From the NCBI GenBank assembly GCA_022818135.1, contig JAFMSR010000002.1, positions 55,249,178-55,313,177 on the forward strand: 64,000 nucleotides of DNA, written 5' to 3'. Source of the stretch: Saxidomus purpurata. Its lineage: Eukaryota > Mollusca > Bivalvia > Venerida > Veneridae. Positions 1 through 12,907 of this stretch are shown here, piece by piece. The notes beneath the pieces were generated by a model. That model was given only the letters and a program-made list of their open reading frames with translations, was not told the origin of the DNA and ran no database searches. The first letter of the stretch is position 1, and every line of letters starts with the position of its first letter. The translations under genes were made by a program, and so were the position numbers.

Positions 1-3000
1 TGTAAAGATACGTATATTTAATAAAAAACAAAACGTAGAGGACGTATATAAAGTCGAAAAATATGGTGCAAAAAACAACGTTGTTTTTCTATTTTATTTC
101 TTAGTACAGTTAGTCTGCTAAATAAACAGTCAGTAAATGATCTTACAAAAAGTAGTACGATTAAGCCAATCAAAATACAAACTACCTTAAATTTACATCA
201 TATTATTCTGTTTAAATTGTATAAGGAAAGGCGGAGTAATGCCTTCGCAATCAGCCAATCTTCGTTTTAATTCTACATTTCGGTGGGAAAAATACCCTGT
301 CCTTTGTAGCATTTTCTACCCAAATACAGAGTGTCGTCAAAACTTGTCATATCAGGCAGAAAGATAACGTATTTTTGTTAAATTGACACCCCTTCGTTTT
401 CTCTGTCTTACAAACAATGAAAGCAATGGTTTGGTTACTATTTGTGTAGCATAACTGATATATAAACATAGACGTTCACCTTTAAAATAATGTAGGACAG
501 CTAAAGATTGCCTCTGATCTTCATGTTTTATTTCATATTTCCAGAGATCTATTCGGAATGTCCTGTTGCATAAACTGCGAACATACACAATATGAATTCA
601 AAGAATTTTGTTTGTCAAAGTCTGACTTCACACACAATGACAATCAATTCATATGTCCGGAAAATAAACTTTACGTAAATGGATTTAAACAAACATTCAC
701 GGTATGCATTGAACATGAGTATTCATATTAGCCTTCATATCGTTCTTACATTCTAATTAAAGAAATAACCAATTTTTATGAATAAATTAAAACTTTCGTG
801 TAAATAAGCGTTCCGAAGCAACGGACGTTATGGTACCCGACACTGTTTATCATTGTGTTTCTTTTTAAAAATGATATCCAATCTGCTCAGTATACTCTGT
901 AGATGTTGTCCTGAAGTTTTAATCGTTGAAATTGCCGATATAACCCCACCCCATATAACAGACAAGTTCTGTTGAATTTTCATACACTATTGCCTGTATG
1001 CAGAACCCATGTCACAAAGTTTTGAAATATATCTTCAAACTAATTGTATGCCCTTAAATGTACTCCGACAAAAGTTTAAAATGGGTAAAAGATTAAAACA
1101 AATTAAGATTGCCTGGTTGCTTTAAGCAGGTACGAAAATAAGTATGTTTCCTGTAACCACACTGACCCTCCTTTTTTACACCCGACCCAAACTTTTTGTA
1201 TGACCCTGAAAAACTTAGCATGGAGAAAATATGTATTTTCACGGAATTTGGTGTTGTCTGTGTTCAAAAATCCTTTTGATTTGATTTCTTTCATAAATAT
1301 CAATAAATATAAATATCTGGAAACGAAAGTAATTTCTTTAAACGAACGTATTTTTGCAGTAAATGCTGTTTCCAAATTATTATCTCAGACAAGACCGTCA
1401 TAGAAATTACAATAAATATCCCTTCGAAAACATTTGAATAAGAAAACAAAGAACAGCAATATAATTCAACAAATGTTAATCTGATTGAATTAAATTAACA
1501 TCAACAATTAATCTGTCTCGTGTTTTCTTGGATTCGCTGTAGAATCAATATACGATGTCAACGAAAAATATTAAAGAGGAAAGCTTTCCTATGTGCAAAA
1601 ACGCAGCAATAATGTATTACATGTAAAATCCAATCAAATAATTTACTCGTGTACATTGTATGCATTTGCAATTTATACCCTTTCCAGCAATTTCTACTTC
1701 AATGCAAATAAAAACTATTGAGTTTTGTATAACAATGGAATATGAAGGTTTGCCAGTTCATTAACTATTCGTTATATTATTCTGTATAGAATATGAGTGT
1801 TGTAAAAGCTCTAGCAATGACAGGTTAAGACCTTCCTGTAAATATTGAAATTAGTTACCAATATTTCCTACCGATCTGTACGAGGCGAGGCAGTTCGAAA
1901 ACGTGTTTGGTTTACAGGTAAATATATTGATCAACTCTTTCAGTTCTTTGAGAAAAATGTAGAGTCTCAGATCACTTTTTGATCCGTTTGTTGGGACCTA
2001 AATTCGACCCTATAACTCTCCAGAAATGATATACATTTTACCCTATAAAATTAAAAATCTTTCCCCCCATTTTGACAAAAAAATCCCCTCAAATTCTTAA
2101 CAAAAACTTAGGAATTTAATTAATGAACTGTTTGCTAAATTGTAGTAGAAACGCAGGTTTTCGTCAATAAAAAACAGCTAAGAATCTTTTTTTTCTCAAT
2201 TATTTGATACGTCTCATGCCAAATAGTCAGCCGAAAATTTATGAACTTTCGTTGGTCAATTATTTTTGCGACCCCGTATTTGTTAAGAAGACCCAAAGTA
2301 AGAAATGAATACCTTTAGTGTTTAAAATATTAATAATCATAATGTTTTCATTTAAAAATACTAACTGTTCACATGTGTTTTAACACAAATAATTAATTGA
2401 CTAGATAACAGAGCTAACTTCTTTATGTTACAGACACCAGTATAAGTTTAATTCATCTAAAATATCCTGTTAATTTCTATCTTTCAAAGTTTTGGAACCC
2501 TGTTACACAATGAAAAATGAATTTTTTTTTTGAGTTTTTGTTTTATAATGCACTAGTATATAACAACATAAAACATTGCAAAAATTAAGATACATAAAAA
2601 TCCCTCCATAGAAAAATGGCGTTAAAATGACTCTAGCTGAGTGCCTCGAGCCTATTCCCCCGAAAATGGGAAAAGTCAGTACATCATGTAATTTCTTGTT
2701 ATCATCAGATAAATGTTGTTATTAACTCCATTCTCGTGTCGACATTTATATAAAAGTGAACAAGTTCTGCTAAAGATCATTCTTTTTAAAAATCTAGCTA
2801 CATTTTCTTCAGCAAATAAGTTTGAAAAAGCTTTTATGAAATATCTTACCGGATAGAAGACTAAATATTATCAGTTCCATTGTCATAAACGAATATACAG
2901 ATCAAGGGCCGCGCGAGATGTTCCAATATGAAGACAGTGAAATGTAAATGAGTCTAGAACATTTTTGTTGTTTACGTACTCTTTGTTTTAGTAATGCTAG

Positions 3001-5149
3001 CTGGAAGTTTATATCAGGAGCCTCTCAAACCATTGTGGAATGTATTGTCTTATGCTGTACACGTGTAAGGCCCGCTTCAAGTACATTAGAATCATTTCCG
3101 AGTATTAGGTTGATAAAATCTGGCTAGGTCAATCTGGTGTTCTAATTGTCTTTGTTTAAAAATCAAAGTTTTATTTGCAGTGATTTCGTTTGTGTGCCGT
3201 TGATACAATCTCGAAAGAAAAAGAGACGCAATCAACTTGACTAATCTGGGTATCAAACTGTAAAATGAATTTAGTAATTATATGCAAGTGGTACGCAACA
3301 TAGACGAGGTTAAGATTTGATATGTTCTGATTATCTTTTGTAAAGAGAATTCTGTCATACAACAAAGTAGCAGATATGTGAAAACATTTCTGAAAAATAA
3401 CCATAACCTGGAACGTTGGTTGTACTCGGTAGCTGAGTGAATACAACATTTGCCAAACATAACTACAGCCAGCTGTAATTGTCAACTCGCATTTCGTGAT
3501 AACACGTGGATTGTGTGTTGGAGAGCGAGGAAGCTTTTTAATCGATCTAAACGTTATCCGTATAAAACATCTGGAATGTTGTTTTCAAAATAATATATGT
3601 AACGGGTTTGTTAAGTCTATTGTATGTACAGACCTTCCTAAAAAGACCACAGGACAGTGTGGGCAATTTCCTTGTTAAATGATTTAAAGCGGAGACTAAA
3701 AGAGAGTTAAAAATATCCGCATTGCTTTAGAGGCAGAAATATCTATCTTTGACATGCGTGATACGCAGTACTGTCTCTCGTTGATTGGTGGTATGCAAAA
3801 TTACATTTGCAGTGACAGGAAATTACGAGGCTGTGAGTTCCGTTTCCATGCTGATTTTAAAGTATTATGTCGTTTTTGGTTTCCAGCAGATGAACACAGA
3901 AAGTATTTATAAATTGATAAAAGGCGTGCTATGAGACTCTTTGTATAATATTGATACATCTGGTGTTTCTTGCACTTACAGTGCCAGATTACTTACTTCA
4001 TGTTTCTAATACCAAGAAAGGCCTCGCATTCTTTACTAGACGTGACGTTAGGACATTCAATTAAAACATCGACGCCCTTCGTCCCATGTTCTGTGTCACT
4101 TTATTATTTACACTTGTACCATCATAAAAATTGCGAAACAAATTCGTGTCAAACTTTATGATATTGTTTTTACCAAATACAAATATACAAATAAATGATA
4201 TGCTTGTATATGATTTATGGGAGCACTATTTACCAATTGTTAACAGTGCTCAGCAACGGCATATTAATACAACCTTCACCTGTTTATAACGATAATAAGG
4301 CATAACAGTATATGTAAGTGCATCAAAATAATGTAAAGAAATGTGACTAATTTGATGCGGGCAGTGCTATTTACCAACTTGTTGCAGTCCCCAACAACGC
4401 CATAACCAGAGTCCTTTAAAAACTATGTCACATGACTTCTCTGTCGGGAATTTACGTAAATTCTATCGTTTTTATAAAAAGAAATTTAGTTATAGGTGAA
4501 TACAGGTGTAATCGTTCAGAAACGAGATGGTTTGCAATGAAATAACATAAATTTGAAAATGAATCTACAAATTCTTATATCGAGCTACTTCTCGTAAATA
4601 TTCGTACTTTTCAGGCTCAGGCCAACAAGTTTCTGTTGTGTTTAGCAAACAAATTAACTATCTCTACAAAATTGCCATCTATCTTTTGATATGCCCTTAT
4701 CACGTGACAAATATAACAGAACCTCCGTGTTTGAATAAATTCTAGTGAGACTGATTTCTGCCTTCTTACACAAAAATGTTCTTATCAGAATAACAGTGAC
4801 AAGTACAATTTTTTATACATAAACTAAACTTGTCTTGAAGCTATCCCTGAAAAGTGAAAGATCTAATGTTTTTCTATGACATAAGCCCTATCATCACTAA
4901 ACACATGATCACTATGATTCACTTAAAATAACGTCCTTACGAACACTCTCTATCACTGGAGTACCTGATGTCTGAAACAAACCTTAACATGCGGACACAA
5001 ATTTATCTGAATATCGATAAACAAGAGCATCGGTGGATGCTTCCCGTAGATATATGTGAGATACCTGTTTCATGGGTTTGGAATTATATTTTTTAGATGA
5101 AAAAGGGAGATGATTAAAAAACGGCGTAAGCTAGAACTGTGCGTCTTAG
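1..5149. other. Unassigned AT-rich non-coding DNA
   Basis: No exon with credible splice sites, domain or coding bias was seen on either strand. The open frames are short, out of context and overlap each other on opposite strands. Nothing recognisable as an RNA gene was found. Confidence 0.5.
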
Positions 5150-5660
5150 TCACTGTATGAAGTATCAACTTACATGAGTTTGAGTTATGTTTAGGTCAGG
5201 TTTATTATATTTAGGGAGATAATTCATGTTTGGCTATGAGTTATTTAGTCAATACACATTTTCTTAATCAGTGTGGGAAGTAACAACTCAATTCTGTTAA
5301 CATTCTTCAGCAGTGCTCAACAAGTTTCTGTTGTGCCCCGAAAAGCATATTACATAAAGGGAGCTAAAGTAAAAACGCAAACCGCTAGAGTTATTGTTTT
5401 CAATCATTGTACATTTTCTTTATGACCTCTTTTAATATGTGAAGTATCAACTCAATCCCTTCAATGCTTGTCGAATTATGCTCCATACAAGTTTTTCACA
5501 TAAAGGGGGAAATTCAAAAGCGGAAGAGCTACAGTTATGGTCCTTTGTCACTGCAATTCCTCTTGATAGACAAAGCGACGACTATATCCCCCCGCCTTAC
5601 TTGGAGCATAAATACAATCTCGATGGGATTTTTCGTCCAGCCTTCAACATAAATGTATCT
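5150..5660 (+). repeat. Diverged interspersed repeat ('GAAGTATCAACT...AAAGGG' family)
   Basis: Related segments recur here: 'tgaagtatcaact' near 5157, a variant near 5275 and 'tgaagtatcaactcaatccc' near 5440. Each is followed at a similar distance by 'ataaagggag' or 'agggagataattca'. This looks like an old, internally repeated interspersed element of the type common in bivalve genomes. A 74-codon open frame inside it (5439-5663) is most simply read as chance or relic coding. Family assignment is by eye only. Confidence 0.5.
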
Positions 5661-6730
5661 TAGTCAGCAGTTTTGCCATAAATAAAAGAAAATCTCAGAG
5701 AAAAAACTAGAAAAAGAGTTAATAGCCGTCATTAAAAAAAAATCGGATGAAGTTTATATATTTTCAGGAAATTTTTACAGCACGATAAATGTCGTTCTAC
5801 AGAATGTCTAACCGTTTTGCGACGACCGATTTCTGTGATTTTAAGTTACGGCCAATTATATTGCAAATTAAATTCAACTTAAATTCAATATTAGAAAGTT
5901 TCAATACAAGTACGGGCATCAACACCTTTGCATCTCCATGACAATATTGTAACGTGTGCCGCTGTGCAGTACGATATCATATCATATTTTAGGAATAAAA
6001 CATAGGCCCGTATATAAAAAGAATAATTTTGCTGTGGGCCTTTTACGACCCGAGCAACTAATACTTGAACTGAGTACATACAAATCTACAGACGGGTTGC
6101 ACCTTAGATAATACATGTGTATTTATCAAAGTTGTGTACTTGGCTCAAAGTCCTAACTATATATGTGTACCTTCTTAATTATTCAGAGCTTCAATTTGTT
6201 CGAATGTCTGACGAAATCTGACCATAAATGAATGCATTTTGCTCCTGTGCCATAAAACAGACTGACTTATTGGAGTTGTTTACCCTCGGTAACGACTCTC
6301 GTCATAAAATGTATGCCGTAAAATCAGCTTTGTGCAAATTCCTACATAGATTTTAAGTTTTATATTTATGTATTAGTATGTCATTTTTGAAAACAATAAT
6401 TTTCAACGGCAACTGAGAGCGAGCAACTTTAATGCTTTTTTATGATACTTTTAAAACAGTTTGAGGCATTCAATAAACTATGACGTTGGAAGTAAATATA
6501 ATGAAGTCATATTAAAAAGCAATTTGGTCAAACAATCAAAGTATTTTATGTGTTAGGCCTCTCTTAGTGTGTCAATCATTTAGTCAGGTTTACAAAGTCT
6601 ACTTTACGCTTCTGCATTATAATATGAAAAATAATGTCCCAAGATTGTAAACAGTGCTACCCATGAAGTGACTTGAAATCGTCAAACAAAATTAAACACA
6701 CCTATAACCGACCTATAATCGGCCTATTAC
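5661..6730. other. Unassigned AT-rich non-coding DNA
   Basis: No supported gene, RNA or repeat was recognised in this stretch. Confidence 0.45.
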
Positions 6731-6884
6731 CGAAATACGATGCTAAAAATATATATTTATCAAAACAAATTGCTAACACGTTTTTCTTGCACTTAAGGAG
6801 CAACTCTCGAAATACGCTGCTAAAAATGTATATTTATCAAAACAAATTGCTAACACGTTTTTCTTGCACTTAAGGAGCAACTCT
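6731..6884. repeat. Two-copy 77-bp direct tandem repeat
   Basis: A 77-bp unit starting 'cgaaatacg' at 6731 is repeated at 6808 with only a few substitutions. It includes 'caaattgctaacacg' and ends 'cttaaggagcaactct'. Both copies are directly readable and adjacent. The near identity indicates a recent tandem duplication. Confidence 0.9.
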
Positions 6885-8617
6885 CTTTTTACATATATTA
6901 TTAAGTGGTAATGGATAAAAAGGCATAATGAAAGTGTCTAGACATTTCTGTTACTTCTGAAGACGACATGATGATTGGGTATGGAAGGATTATGTTCCAT
7001 TAATAAACGATGTAATTCCATTTGCAGGAAACAGAGTAATACTGGTATGAGAAATATTCTGAAAGCTACTGTTTTGTCACTTGTCTGGTCTTGTTCATAT
7101 AAATATAAAATATTGAATAATTTAAGATTTTTGAGACCAGTTCCATCATGACGATGAATTACTATGGCAACAGGCTTCCACTATGACCATTAATCAACAG
7201 AAATGACATAAAGGCCTCGTCTTTACCTATTAAAAGCTAGAAAATGTTTTATACCATATAAAATCAATCCTGTTTAATATAGTTTTCATCTGTCCCTTAG
7301 TGTGCGTGGAAGCAAATCTTTTATTTTCGTTCTTTTTAAAATTCGAAATAATGCTTATATGCTTTACATCGTAACATTCAGACAAATGCCTATAAAATTA
7401 TCGTTTTATGTCACTACAATGTAAAAGACTGTAATTTCATCTTATGTCTCAACCTTGTTTTCATGTTTTGTGTCTGACTGACGGTATTTTGGACCTAAAG
7501 TGTGATAAGAGCTGAAGCGTTTCACTTTTCACCTCGAACAAAATCATAAAAAGGTTAACTTGTTTGAAAATATTTATCGGAATATATCTCTTCACAATAT
7601 CCTCATATGGCTCTAAGTAAGATCTTATCTATTCCTGTTGTATTGGTGTGCATATGTTTACATTTCAGCACGAGCGCGATTGTGAAAGCTCTTTGCTTTA
7701 CTGGACATGATATTTCCTTCATTCTAACAAGAAAAACTCTAGAACAAGCGTTGAATATTAATGCAATATTGATTATGCCTGGTGTCTGAATAATAGTCAT
7801 ATGTGTAACTAGTTAAAAGTTGTGTGAATTTATGTACCAAATTAGCTATTACATTATTTTACACTGTAGTTGCGCATCACCTTTAGAAGTGCAAATGTAT
7901 CAAATTGTTTGTTAATACTTGTCGAACTAAACAATGAAGCGCACATTCTTCAGAAAGTAAAGGTTTGTGAAGCTGTCTTGCAAAAAAAATTGACAATTCA
8001 AATTCAATTAAAATATATATGGCTAAATTAAGGAATCTGTCAAAATATTTGTCGATTTGGAATGGCTGAAAAAATTTGGTCAGACTTCATGTGGCTGTGT
8101 TTATAATCGTGAAATAAAAGAACTCAACCTGCAAATTAAATCTGATCGTCAAGTACAATCTATTAACTTTACATTCTAACTCAGTCATCAAACTGTCAAA
8201 AATGACCTTAAAATATGATAGTTCAAATTTATTTCTATAACGTAATAAATATATCATTTGATTATTCATAAAGCGAGATATCTGTATGTAAAAGAAGGAA
8301 TTCCTGAAAATGCCGTGCTGATCTGGCATCTCGTATTGTATCACTTCGGAAATAAACGCACTTGCTGCTGGAATACTGATAAGATATCATTTCGCGCGTC
8401 AAGTTGAGAAAAAACAATCGTCTGCGAGATTCGCCTCTAACTAAATATCATTGTATTGAAGATCTCCGCAACTATATACAAGGTCTATATATTGTAGAAA
8501 ATGTCTATATAGGTGTGAGATAAACCAGAAGGCAATATGTATATAAAAAGGAAGGCAGCCCTGTTTTTTGTGTGTATGCTAGATATGCATGGAGATATAT
8601 ATTCATTTAAGTTCTTT
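6885..8617. other. Unassigned AT-rich non-coding DNA
   Basis: No supported gene or RNA was found. Open frames near 7603-7800 run on both strands of the same bases, carry no recognisable domain and were not accepted. Confidence 0.45.
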
Positions 8618-9590
8618 TTGTGTCGCCCTTTCGGAGAAAAGGCGATACATAGGGATCGCTTTGTCCGTCTGTCCGCCCGTCCGTCTGCACGCATGATGGG
8701 TATCTTGGGTGGAAGGAGGTGTGGCCTAAGACAATAGAAATCTATTGTCTTCATTCCGTCTTTTGTCCCTTAAGTGGTCATTCTTTTGTTACTTAAGTGG
8801 TCACTCTATTGTTCGAGAACAATGGAAATACCACCTAATAACACCTTCGTATGGGTGTCTGTCCGTCCGTCCGTCGGTCCGTCACACAAACTTAACGTTG
8901 GCTATAACTTTGCCATTTCTTAAGATTTCTTCATCAAACTTTACAATTATATTGCTTATGACAAAAGGGTCATGATGCCCCCAAATTTTGTAGGTCAAGA
9001 TCATATTTGACAGAGTTATGCCCCTTTTTGTACTCAGATTTTGTCATGAAAACTTAACGTTGACTATAACTTTGCCCTTTCTTAAGATTTCTTCATCTAA
9101 CTTTCAAATTGCATTGCTTATGACATAAGAGTCGTGATGCCGCCACATTTTGTAGGTCAAGGTCATATTTGACAGAGTTATGCCCCCTTTTATACTTAGA
9201 TTTTTGCTATAACTTTGCCATTTCTTAAGATTTCTTTATCAAACTTTCAAATTGTATTGCTTATGTCAAAAGAGTTGTGATGCTGCCAAATTTTGTAGGT
9301 CAACGTCATATTTGACAGAGTTATGCCCCTTTTTGTACTTAGATTTTGTCATGAAAACTTAATGTTGGCTATAACTTTGCCATTTCTTAAGATTTCTTCA
9401 TCAAACTTTCAGATTGTATTGCTTTTAACATAAGCGTCATGATGCCTCCAAATTGTGTTGGTCAAGGTCATATTTGACAGAGTTATGCCCCTTTTTGAGT
9501 TTTTGTACTTAGATTTTGTCACAAAATTATTGGTTATTCTGATAAAGCGTAAGAGGGCGACACAAGTGTTCTACTGAACACCCATCTAGT
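8618..9590 (+). mobile_element. Non-autonomous element with 12-bp terminal inverted repeats, copy 1
   Basis: The left end (8618-8629) reads TTGTGTCGCCCT and the right end (9554-9565) reads its exact complement, AGGGCGACACAA. Inside are a CCGTCTGTCCG-rich segment and about four tandem units of 150-165 bp, starting near 8890, 9053, 9205 and 9357. Each unit carries 'ctataactttgcc', 'tcatcaaactttc' and 'gacagagttatgcccc'. A homologous copy lies at 28149-28590 and shares the sequence past the right inverted repeat ('actgaacacccatct'), so the true right boundary is probably near 9590. No transposase is encoded. This kind of repeat is widespread in bivalves. Confidence 0.75.
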
Positions 9591-9629
9591 TTCCTCTTTG
9601 ATAAAACAATGTGTTTAAAAAAAACCCAT

Positions 9630-9861
9630 TAGCAGCCAGTCTGAATCGTGTTTTTAAAGACGATAAACAGTACGTCTGAATCTTTTTTTAAAAAAAAACT
9701 GTAGCAGCCAGTCTGAATCTGGTTTAAAAGAAACATAAACAGCTAGTCTGAATCTGGTAAAAAAAAACATTAGCAGCCAGTCTGAATCTGGCTTAAAAAA
9801 CATTAGCAGCCAGTCTGAATCTGGTTTTAAAAAACATAAGCAGCCAGTCTGAATCTGGCTG
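9630..9861. repeat. Minisatellite, about 7 units of 33-37 bp
   Basis: The core 'agcagccagtctgaatctgg' followed by an A-rich spacer of variable length recurs about seven times between 9630 and 9861. The 5' units are more degenerate than the 3' ones. Confidence 0.9.
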
Positions 9862-9994
9862 AAGTTGCATAATAGTTACTGGCGATGTGTAGCTTGAGAT
9901 GCAGTACATTGTCTACAGTAAACTTTCTAAATTCATCTTGTAATGTGTCAGCTATGGAAGACCTTGTCGTAGACATAGAGGAAATGTTGAGACA
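9827..9994 (-). CDS. Possible coding fragment truncated by the assembly gap (unrecognised)
   Basis: On the minus strand an uninterrupted 55-codon frame runs out of the gap at 9994 and stops at TAA (9827-9829). Its sequence includes SSIADTLQDEFRKF and VDNVLHLKLHIASNYYAT, whose composition is more protein-like than that of surrounding chance frames. The last residues fall in the minisatellite. I do not recognise the family. It could be the 3' end of an exon, a transposon relic or chance. The missing part would lie in the gap. Confidence 0.22.
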   Translation of the reverse strand, partial: CLNISSMSTTRSSIADTLQDEFRKFTVDNVLHLKLHIASNYYATSARFRLAAYVF

Positions 9995-10494
9995 NNNNNN
10001 NNNNNNNNNNNNNNNNNNNNNNNNNNNNNNNNNNNNNNNNNNNNNNNNNNNNNNNNNNNNNNNNNNNNNNNNNNNNNNNNNNNNNNNNNNNNNNNNNNNN
10101 NNNNNNNNNNNNNNNNNNNNNNNNNNNNNNNNNNNNNNNNNNNNNNNNNNNNNNNNNNNNNNNNNNNNNNNNNNNNNNNNNNNNNNNNNNNNNNNNNNNN
10201 NNNNNNNNNNNNNNNNNNNNNNNNNNNNNNNNNNNNNNNNNNNNNNNNNNNNNNNNNNNNNNNNNNNNNNNNNNNNNNNNNNNNNNNNNNNNNNNNNNNN
10301 NNNNNNNNNNNNNNNNNNNNNNNNNNNNNNNNNNNNNNNNNNNNNNNNNNNNNNNNNNNNNNNNNNNNNNNNNNNNNNNNNNNNNNNNNNNNNNNNNNNN
10401 NNNNNNNNNNNNNNNNNNNNNNNNNNNNNNNNNNNNNNNNNNNNNNNNNNNNNNNNNNNNNNNNNNNNNNNNNNNNNNNNNNNNNNNNNNNNNN
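9995..10494. other. Assembly gap (500 N)
   Basis: Exactly 500 consecutive N, a conventional placeholder length for a scaffold gap of unknown size. Any frame that runs through it is an artefact. Confidence 0.99.
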
Positions 10495-11383
10495 ACCGAA
10501 GATTATTATTGTCACAGTTTATGGTTTTATATCGATTTCCCCATATCCAATAATGTTACGGTCACGACAAGGTCCAAAGTAGCGAATTCTTAGATATAGT
10601 TATAATACAAAATAATATACTGTCAGTAATGAGAAGGTGCACACAGTGCAACTTCCTGCAAACTATAATTCACAAATCTGATTTTAATAATATGATCCAA
10701 GTTACTGCTTAATGTTGGAGAGTGAGACAGTGAATTCCATCTCATTTTTCCTTCATCCCCATTATAGTTTAATACAGTTCTTACTGTACAAAGTGTGACA
10801 TCGAGTTCATTTTAACAAAGACATTTATCAAAAAAAATTTAAATGCAGTAGAAAGAAGAATATTATATGTGTAGGTGCTGTTTTTCTACTGAATCTAATG
10901 TAAATCCTGATAATATTTTTTTGAATTTCTTATGATTGACTGATCTAAACCATTCCAGGGTTTAATGACCTGTAATATCTGATGTAATCTTTGAAAGACA
11001 CCTGAGCCTAGATATGGAATCTTAATGTCTCAGAAAAACATATTGCACAGTAATCCCTGTATGTTGTAACTGCTATTGTATGAGTTTAACGCCCTTTCGA
11101 CCGTATTTCGGTCATTGTAAACAGGTGGACAGATTCCAGGAATGAACCTGAGTACTAGACCCCGATCCTCCCTAAGAAACTGCCAACTTTCTCACATAAA
11201 CAGACATGGTCAGTAGAAGGGTCCTAACACATATAATGGCCCTCAGTCTATGAGACTGGTTACAGTGGATTCAAGTGTTGGCGAGTGTTTAACCACTTCA
11301 GAGCATCAAGGCGAAGTTTGAATCTCTATAAAATGTCAATATTAATTGGAAAATTATGCTTTATTGTCATTTAAAATAGCCAC
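10495..11383. other. Unassigned non-coding DNA
   Basis: No supported gene was found. In particular there is no recognisable exon of a cyclic-nucleotide-binding domain, which would have been expected upstream of the PKG exons. Confidence 0.45.
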
Positions 11384-11528
11384 AGGTACAGTGGGTTAAG
11401 AATTTTCAAAATAATCCCCCCCCCAAAAAAAATCGCTACAGCGTACATGTATATAAGAAAAGAACATGACGTATACTGTAGTGGTTTTTTGGGGGGGATT
11501 ATTTTGAAAATTCCTTACCCCGTGTACC
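11384..11528. mobile_element. Palindromic MITE-like element
   Basis: About 60 bases at each end are near-perfect inverted copies. The left arm contains 'gaattttcaaaataatcccc' followed by a C run and an A run. The right arm contains the complementary 'ggggattattttgaaaatt'. The arms are separated by a short loop near 11450-11470. No coding capacity is present, so this is typical of a miniature foldback element. Confidence 0.75.
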
Positions 11529-12879
11529 TTTGAAAATAGCTTATTTACATTATTGTGTCTCTTACATTCTGAGGTTCATTTTACCGAAAAGATCTTGCAC
11601 AAATTTACATTTTGAATTGTGTGAAATTTATAAGATACCAAAAAGTCGCTTGTTTAGCAGTTTTCAGTTTTTATCTTTTCATAAAATCATAGTTCCAATG
11701 GTCTCATTTCACTTGTACATTAGCGCAAAATAATGTTACAGTACAGTGTTATTAATGTCTGATATTGCTACACATGTATGGAAGCAATTGCACAAGTTAA
11801 AGAACAGTATAATAAAGACCACTAAATATTAGCCATGCAAGATCACACATAGAAAAGACCCTTGTAATTGCAGCACATACAAAAAGAATGCAAAAATAAT
11901 TCATGATCAATTCAACATCCTTGATATAATATATTATTAGGGCCAGCTACAAGCATCCCAGAACTGTTTATAAATCAGTTGCAAACTATTGTTAGGATGT
12001 TTGATGTTTGCCAGAAAGAAATCTGGCATCAGACAGGTAGAAATAATGTGTCTGTGCTGACTGTGCAACGTTTCTCCAAGACTGCAGAAGTACATAAAAT
12101 ATTGGGACAGGGAAAGAAAATTTTAATTTAAATTATTCACAGACAAATCTTATAAATGAATCCAAGCAATGTAGATGAACAGAGATGTGATTTATAACAG
12201 TGCTTTGCCAGACAAAATCTATAACAGCATCATCCATTGAAGGCTTTAAATGGAAAGTCTTACATAACTGAGTGCTGCAAGACACTCTAGCTGACAAAAT
12301 GTCTGTTTTGTAGAACATGATTCTCAGCAGTATAACTAAATAGAATATCAATATTTGCAAGAATTCTGTTTTAATGTAATAAATTCAGAGAAATTTTGTG
12401 AGTGAGTTTTCATTGTTTAAAAATTCACCAGCTGATGTCTGTTTCATGCTGGTTAAAACAGTTTTTCATCACAAGTTGCCAGAGAAAATAGAACTCAAAG
12501 AATGACCCAAAGAGGTGCTGCATAACAACTTTATCAGGGTTTTTTCTTCAAGTTATATTACCCTTCAAAATGGGCATGTTGGTTTAAGAAATAATCTATG
12601 GCTTGGAGTGCTTTATCGAAATTGAAGCATTCCCCGGAGGTGATGTGCCACGAGGAATAATTCACGATTGGAATGCTTATAAACAACATATAATATTTCG
12701 ATAATCATTTTTTTAAACTATCATAACTTCTACGGACCTTTTTCAGTTAGGGTAATGTTAAAACAGCATAAGTAGTAGCTGTTGGAATTCACTCCCTATT
12801 CGGGCAACCATTCAAGATATCAAACATAACTGTATTATACAAACAAACTTATTTCAGTTTAATCATCTAATACATAAAA
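11529..12879. other. Unassigned non-coding DNA
   Basis: No supported exon was found. Short frames at 11530-11733 and 12133-12360 lack splice context and recognisable sequence. Confidence 0.45.
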
Positions 12880-12888
12880 TATAAAAAA
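12880..12888 (+). promoter_or_regulatory. TATA-like box before a CpG-rich candidate first exon
   Basis: The motif TATAAAAAA lies about 28 bases before the ATG at 12908. That distance would put a TATA-directed start site close to the ATG itself. The sequence immediately downstream is unusually CpG-rich for this window and contains a CRE-like TGACGTAA at 13021-13028. In such an AT-rich genome a TATA-like string alone is weak evidence. Confidence 0.25.
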
Positions 12889-12907
12889 GAAATACCTGAC
12901 TGACATT

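Noticed and set aside
9885..10553. Apparent 222- and 187-codon frames
   Set aside because: They run through 500 N and are artefacts.
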